64,000 nucleotides of DNA. Source: Phocoena phocoena. Its lineage: Eukaryota > Chordata > Mammalia > Artiodactyla > Phocoenidae. A model generated the notes under the pieces. It was not told the DNA's origin. It saw only the letters and a program-made list of their open reading frames with translations, and made no database searches. A program made the position numbers and the translations under genes. The stretch is from contig NC_089232.1 in NCBI RefSeq assembly GCF_963924675.1, positions 34,174,842 through 34,238,841 on the forward strand, in the 5' to 3' direction. How positions within the stretch are numbered: the first letter of the stretch is position 1; each line of letters starts with the position of its first letter. Of the stretch, positions 59,140 to 64,000 are shown piece after piece.

Positions 59140-60259
59140 AAGCAACATGCTTCTGAGCGCTGGTTTTGGCAAAGTCCGCTTGAGATTTTTCAAACTTACT
59201 TTTGTTGAAATCTGGATGATCTTAATGCGGAAATAAAACATAGGTCATAAAAACAGTCCAAGCCACATGTTACAGAATACAAAATGGACTGAAATACTGA
59301 AGTCATCGCATAGCAGCAAATTTCTACACATCTTGCTTTAAGGTTTTACTTGTTTTTCTAAAAAGTGAATGAATGAAGCTTGCCAGCATTTTAATTTAGC
59401 TGTATTTTCTACCGATTGTTTATAGTGATACGATATGAAGATATATACTCTCTCAACCTGAAGCACGTTAAATAATTTATTGAGAGCCAAAACTTCTCGT
59501 CCTTGAAATTTTTAAAGAACAATCTATCTCCTGGGTATTTATGTGCTTGGCTTGTTCTCCCTGTTACATAAGTAAAATCAGAAGTATTTGATCACTAATG
59601 TATACATTTTATGTTCAGAATTTTCAGGATTCAGGAGATCCCAAATGGGATACAGGGCAGAATTTTTGACTGACGATTGGGACAATTTCCCTAATTTAGG
59701 AGAGATTGATTCATGCTGATTTATTTTCAATTATTAATTATCAGTTTATTGGTTGAAACCAATACTAGCTCTAGGATGTATAAGAATTAAATAACCACAT
59801 GCATTTTTTTTCAAAACCATCTAAACTGCATAAGTGAAAGATAATTTATGCTTCATTCTATAAAGTATTATCAGTAGGGGTGAGGCTAAATAATCTCTAG
59901 TCCCATAACCTACTTTCTTTTGTTCAAATGTAATATCACTAACGTATATTGAGTACATATTTCTATGTCAAAAAAAATTTTTTTTGTCAAGTAAGGAAAG
60001 AAAGAAATTCCAAATCTTTCTTATTCAAAAAGACAAAAGCCAGAGAATTTGTGAGTGATATAAAATAGTAAGTAGGACAAGAGCTGTTGAAAAATCTTGG
60101 AAACTGCCACCAAAGTACAGGGGAAGGTGAGAATTTTCATGTTATTGCTTAGATGTGTATAAATAATAAGAATTCAGCAACAATATATTTTCATCTTATA
60201 GCGGGGGGACCATGATGTACATATGATCTACTTTTAATCTTGTGGCTTTGTCAGTGTTA
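59140..60259. other. Repeat-free AT-rich DNA
   Basis: No element recognised. An A7/T8 palindrome-like run lies near 59971-59986. Confidence 0.45.
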
Positions 60260-60271
60260 AAAATGGAACTT

Positions 60272-60401
60272 GGGAGGGAGACGCAAGAAAGAGGAGCTAT
60301 GGGGATATATGTATATGTATAGCTGATTCACTTTGTTATAAAGTAGAAACTAACACGCCATTGTAAAGCAATTATACTCCTATAAAGATGTTAAAAAGAA
60401 A
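60272..60401 (+). mobile_element. LINE-1 3' tail insertion, 130 bp
   Basis: Contains only the last part of the element-B-type 3'UTR: 'gggagggagacgcaagaaag', 'gctgattcactttgttataa', 'caattatactcctataaaga', then poly-A. The 12-bp duplication aaaa(t/a)ggaactt, with one mismatch, lies at 60260-60271 and 60402-60413. It is the only clear young mobile-element insertion between 41 and 64 kb. Confidence 0.95.
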
Positions 60402-60413
60402 AAAAAGGAACTT

Positions 60414-61984
60414 CTTCCGCACTTAAAAATTTTGTCACAAGGCTGTTTCAAATAAATAAATATATGTACACATATACATATATATAAGCATAAATAAAAT
60501 ATGAACAGAAAATGGCTTCAGTCACTAATATTTTTGCAAACTAACGTTCAGCCGATGCAACTCAATTTTATTTTGCATCCCATTAGTGTCATGATGGTAA
60601 TGACTAGCCTTTATTCACTAACAGTTTGAGTCAGCACTTTGAGACATTTTCAAATTAGGTCACACTGCACATTTGTGTCTGATACAAAGGTTGATTAAGA
60701 GAGCTGCATAGTTTTAAAGTGATGCGGTGTGAGTTGAATTAAGTTCTCTCTGATACTTACGGGAAATGTGAGCCACCATAACTAAGCAGAAATAATGTAT
60801 GGGCTATAGGGGGGAGAATATATTTCCACAGGGAGCTTGAAGTCATACTCATTTACAATTTCACAAAGTCCTCTGTCTGTTATGGAAGAATTCTATCATG
60901 GGGCCTAGAAAAAAGCAATGAATTACAATAAGGACACTGGAGGCCTGGTCCCCAGACCTGTTTCAGTGAAAGTCAGTTTTTGCCTTTATGTCCCTTTTGA
61001 TCGTCTCAATAAAGACCTTTTTTTCCTTCTAGACACTGTCTACTGCTTTTCTGAAGTCAGAATGATCCGGTGTCACAACCAAACCATTTACCCATAATAC
61101 AACGATTCGGAGCCCAGGCTAAATTGCTCTATGCAAGCTAGACCTGGGGAAAATAAAAAAGTCTATTTAAAGTGATATTGTCATGGCAAATCCATAATCT
61201 CATCAAAAATCTGAAGAAACAGGATTTTCTTTAGTTGCCCAGCACTTCAAATAGGTTGTAAAAATGGCCCTACAAGGCAAAGTAACTTTTAATTGGGCTT
61301 AAGGAGAACAAAAATAAAAGCTGAAACTCTTTGATTGTTGGTTTGTCCAAAAGGGCAAAAATAGCCGTTATTATTAACACTGTACTCACTTCATGTTGCC
61401 CTCTCCATAGCATAAAAAAGCCACAGAAGATTTTCTAAATATATATATTTTTTTATTGTGCCAGTGGCCTTAAAGAAACCTGGAGAGAAACCCAAACAGT
61501 GGATGGCACTAAACTGAAAGAAAGGCTCCTTGGCTTGGCTAGCTTTGGTCCCGGGATGCAAAAGAAGTTACTATAATTCTCTTGCACGTACACTTTGCTT
61601 GCTTTGCAATAGCATCCTGAAACATAATGCAATCAAATCACATTTTATTTCGATAAGTCTGGGACAGCGTGCACTGCCTTGCCCCCTCCAGACCTGTTAC
61701 CTCCAGTTTATTCTCAGTTTCTTTCCATCTGAATTTTCATAGCAATTTGGACCGAACTTGTTTTCTTGGGCAAGACACCTAAGTAAAGTAAGAGGAAGGG
61801 TTCCACCAAAGAGAAGGTGTACATGTTGATTGTTTTAAAAATAAATGCGTTTAATTAGGAACATGAAATTGTAATGGCCACAATCATTCTCAATGTTTAT
61901 AAATGTGTTTATATTCCAGTTTCCTGAAGATTTGTGCAATGAAAGAAAAACAGCTATCAGATCTTAGAAGGAATATAAACAATA
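60414..61984. other. Repeat-free AT-rich DNA
   Basis: Short (TA)n-like tract at about 60459-60487. No gene or dispersed repeat recognised. Confidence 0.45.
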
Positions 61985-62060
61985 ACTGGAAGGAAAGAAG
62001 AAAGGAAGGAAGGGAGGGAGGGAGGGAGGGAGGGAGGAGGGAAGAAAGAGGAAGAAAGAT
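61985..62060 (+). repeat. Polypurine (GGGA/GGAA)n tract
   Basis: Six GGG runs separated by single A occur at 62012-62034, a strong G-quadruplex motif, flanked by GGAA and GAAA units. Confidence 0.93.
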
Positions 62061-64000
62061 TGGCTTCAGCCCCTTCCCTCAATCCCAGCAAAGGTCTGTT
62101 CACTAGCCACCTACCCCTCTTCATTGACTTCTGTCCTTCAGCTGTGAAAGATCACAATCCATAAAAGTGATACATAAATTTGCTGCCTCCACCTTTGCTG
62201 ATTTCTTATTGCTTCTCATAACCAATATTTTTAATATTATAACTTGAATTTGAATAACCCCTTGTTCTTGCTAAACTCCAGAGGTTGCTCTGCCCAGCCC
62301 TGATTATTTATCACAAAAACAAGGCTCGTTGAGTATCTTCAAGCGGAATTTCCTGTGACTCCGATTAAAACACAGATATCCCTGGATTCAGAGCCTGCCA
62401 ATTAATGCCCGAAGCGGTGGCGGCACTACGTCTCAAGCACGTACATTTTCATTTTTAACACACCCCTGGTGTATGCAATCACTTAATTTACATTTTCAAA
62501 AGGTCACTTGTGGTGCTAGCTGGAATGAATTGTATATTTTACTTATTTTGCAGTAGGCTAATTTGCCCAGCCAGGGAGACACACTTTTCCCAGCCACTAG
62601 GATGACATAAATCTGAATCAGCCATCGTATAACAACGAATAGGTAAAAGTAGTTTTGCTATTTTGTTAAGCAGTTACGAGAATACTTGAGTTTCTCCAAC
62701 AGTTTAATTTAGCACATGAGAATAGCATCTAGTGAGCTATTTTTATTAATAGTGGGTTTTTTATTATTATTTTGCAGAATGGATACAGCAACATTACCAG
62801 AGTTCAATATGACTTTTGATGATCTGGTGTGCAGTGATTAAATAAGGTTAATCTTCATTTTATATGCTAATAGAATATTTATAATCTCTACAGCATATCC
62901 AATTTAACGATTTTATTCTCTGTTGTTCAGAAAGTATTTCTTATTAGTGAAAGAGAGAATACCCTTACGTTCACCACAGAGGCTAGTTTAATTGGGCTTG
63001 AGTGCACTGTGTATAAGTAGTCCACTTCTCTAATATTTCATCTATAATTACACAATGAATAATGTGCTTAAATTTCATAAAACTAGTGGCTTCAAAGAAA
63101 GACTTCCCAAAAAATGAGCATTCTGTTTTCAAGCTTTCCCAAGCCTTACTAAGAGCCTGATGAAAATATGGCTGAAGCCAGTATGAACTTCTTGAATGGT
63201 GAATGGATGCCCAAAGCCTCTGAGGCTAAAAGCAAAAATAATGTCCCCTCCAGCTCCACTCATCTCACCCAATGACAATGTTAGCAGCAAGGCTGCTTGG
63301 ACCAGGCCCAGCTGCCACTGGAGAAACAGGATCAAAGTCCCCACATGCTATATTCCCAAGGTCTCTGCAAATATCAGACTGCAAGATGGAATTTTGAATG
63401 GCAAAGCTGTTTTGTTTGGGGTTTGGGTATTTTTATCCCCCCAATATTTAGAACTCTTTTGGGCAAACTCATTCCAGACAACAGCCTATGAAGTTGTATC
63501 ATGGAAACCAATTTTTAATTTTGTTAGGGAATGTGATCACATAGAGAAAGAGGGGAAAAAGAGAGAGAAACTGGTGTATGATTTTGAGGGTTCCTCTACT
63601 GATTGAAGGGAGTTAGTTGGACCTCTGAGTGTACATGTATGTATTGTTCATCTTAGGTCAAACAAGGCTATTTTTACACTAGCACTGTAGTTACTTGCAA
63701 AATTTGAAAAAAAAAAAAAAGACTTCAAGGACAAAAGAAAAATGTATTATGGGGTTTTAGGAGAGTTTTTTTCAAGGGCCATAGGAAGCCTCCGTTTTCA
63801 GTGCTATCCAGCTAAGGGGAGTTAGCCAAGATCAACAGCATGTCCACGTGGCCTCTTCAATATGCCTTCTCTTATACCCCTGAAATATACTTCCTATAAG
63901 GCCCTTACATGGTTCTTACTTCCTCACTTTGCCTTTGAACGTGTTTGTTCCACTTCTACCAAAGAGAGTGCCAGTTGCCAAAATGACTACTGTGACCCAG
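62061..64000. other. Repeat-free non-coding DNA
   Basis: No dispersed repeat recognised. A 20-codon frame after a splice-acceptor-like sequence (62779-62841) and a 136-codon plus frame (63196-63606) are noted, neither with recognised similarity. An A-run lies at about 63707-63720. Confidence 0.45.

Noticed and set aside
59971..59986. A/T run palindrome
   Set aside because: Simple homopolymer junction, expected often in AT-rich DNA; not comparable with the 17-bp palindrome at 23193.
63196..63606. 136-codon frame on plus strand
   Set aside because: No recognisable motif, an overlapping frame in another phase, and no splice or promoter context. Treated as chance pending conservation data.
1..64000. 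CRISPR array, operon, phage or plasmid feature
   Set aside because: No regularly spaced repeats, no dense coding, no ribosome-binding-site pattern; the repeat content is mammalian throughout.

Overview
The window is nuclear DNA from a placental mammal, almost certainly a cetacean (or a very close relative such as a hippopotamus). The main evidence is the set of interspersed repeats. Eight copies of a ~200-bp tRNA-derived SINE of the CHR type carry the phrase 'cttccctggtggcgcagtgg', a pol III B-box-like 'ggttcgtgccccgg' and a poly-A tail. There are also long CHR-type SINEs and cetartiodactyl-type LINE-1 (L1) elements. I see no ruminant BovB or typical bovine SINE. I find no host protein-coding gene that I can support, no rRNA, no true tRNA gene, no CRISPR array and no prokaryotic feature. 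Every long open frame with recognisable protein similarity belongs to a degraded L1.

Region 1 (1-10.2 kb) is a repeat stack. A long CHR SINE (555-902) abuts an old antisense, 5'-truncated L1 (914-4175), itself split by a minus-strand SINE. A near-complete sense L1 (4309-10140, 16-bp target-site duplication) follows. Region 2 (10.2-25 kb) is mostly unique non-coding DNA with five short CHR SINEs, a hAT-like DNA transposon carrying a nested L1 tail, several ancient MIR fragments, an L2 fragment, an L1 3'-end insertion (21227-21662), a GGAA microsatellite, a 17-bp AT palindrome and a MER5-like element. Region 3 (25.0-32.4 kb) is a full-length but dead L1 with a 2-kb, GC-rich 5'UTR, both ORFs broken, a SINE inside ORF2 and a 14-bp target-site duplication. 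Region 4 (32.4-44 kb) is a patchwork of ancient repeats (LTR-like, MIR, L2-like, old L1) plus three CHR SINEs.

Region 5 (about 44-64 kb) is different. It has no recognisable CHR SINE and a single 130-bp L1 tail (60272-60401), yet it contains several kilobases of moderately complex, repeat-free sequence rich in homeodomain-, POU-, SOX- and NK2-like motifs. This depletion, starting right after the last SINE at 40989, is what one sees around developmental regulators in mammals. The most interesting candidate content is therefore a cluster of conserved non-coding regulatory elements. That is an inference from composition and motifs; no alignment was available. The target gene is not in the window and I cannot name the locus.

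How the parts work together: the only 'system' visible is retrotransposition history. L1 ORF2 endonuclease/reverse transcriptase activity explains the target-site duplications and TT|AAAA-like insertion sites of both the L1s and the SINEs, and nested insertions give a relative chronology.
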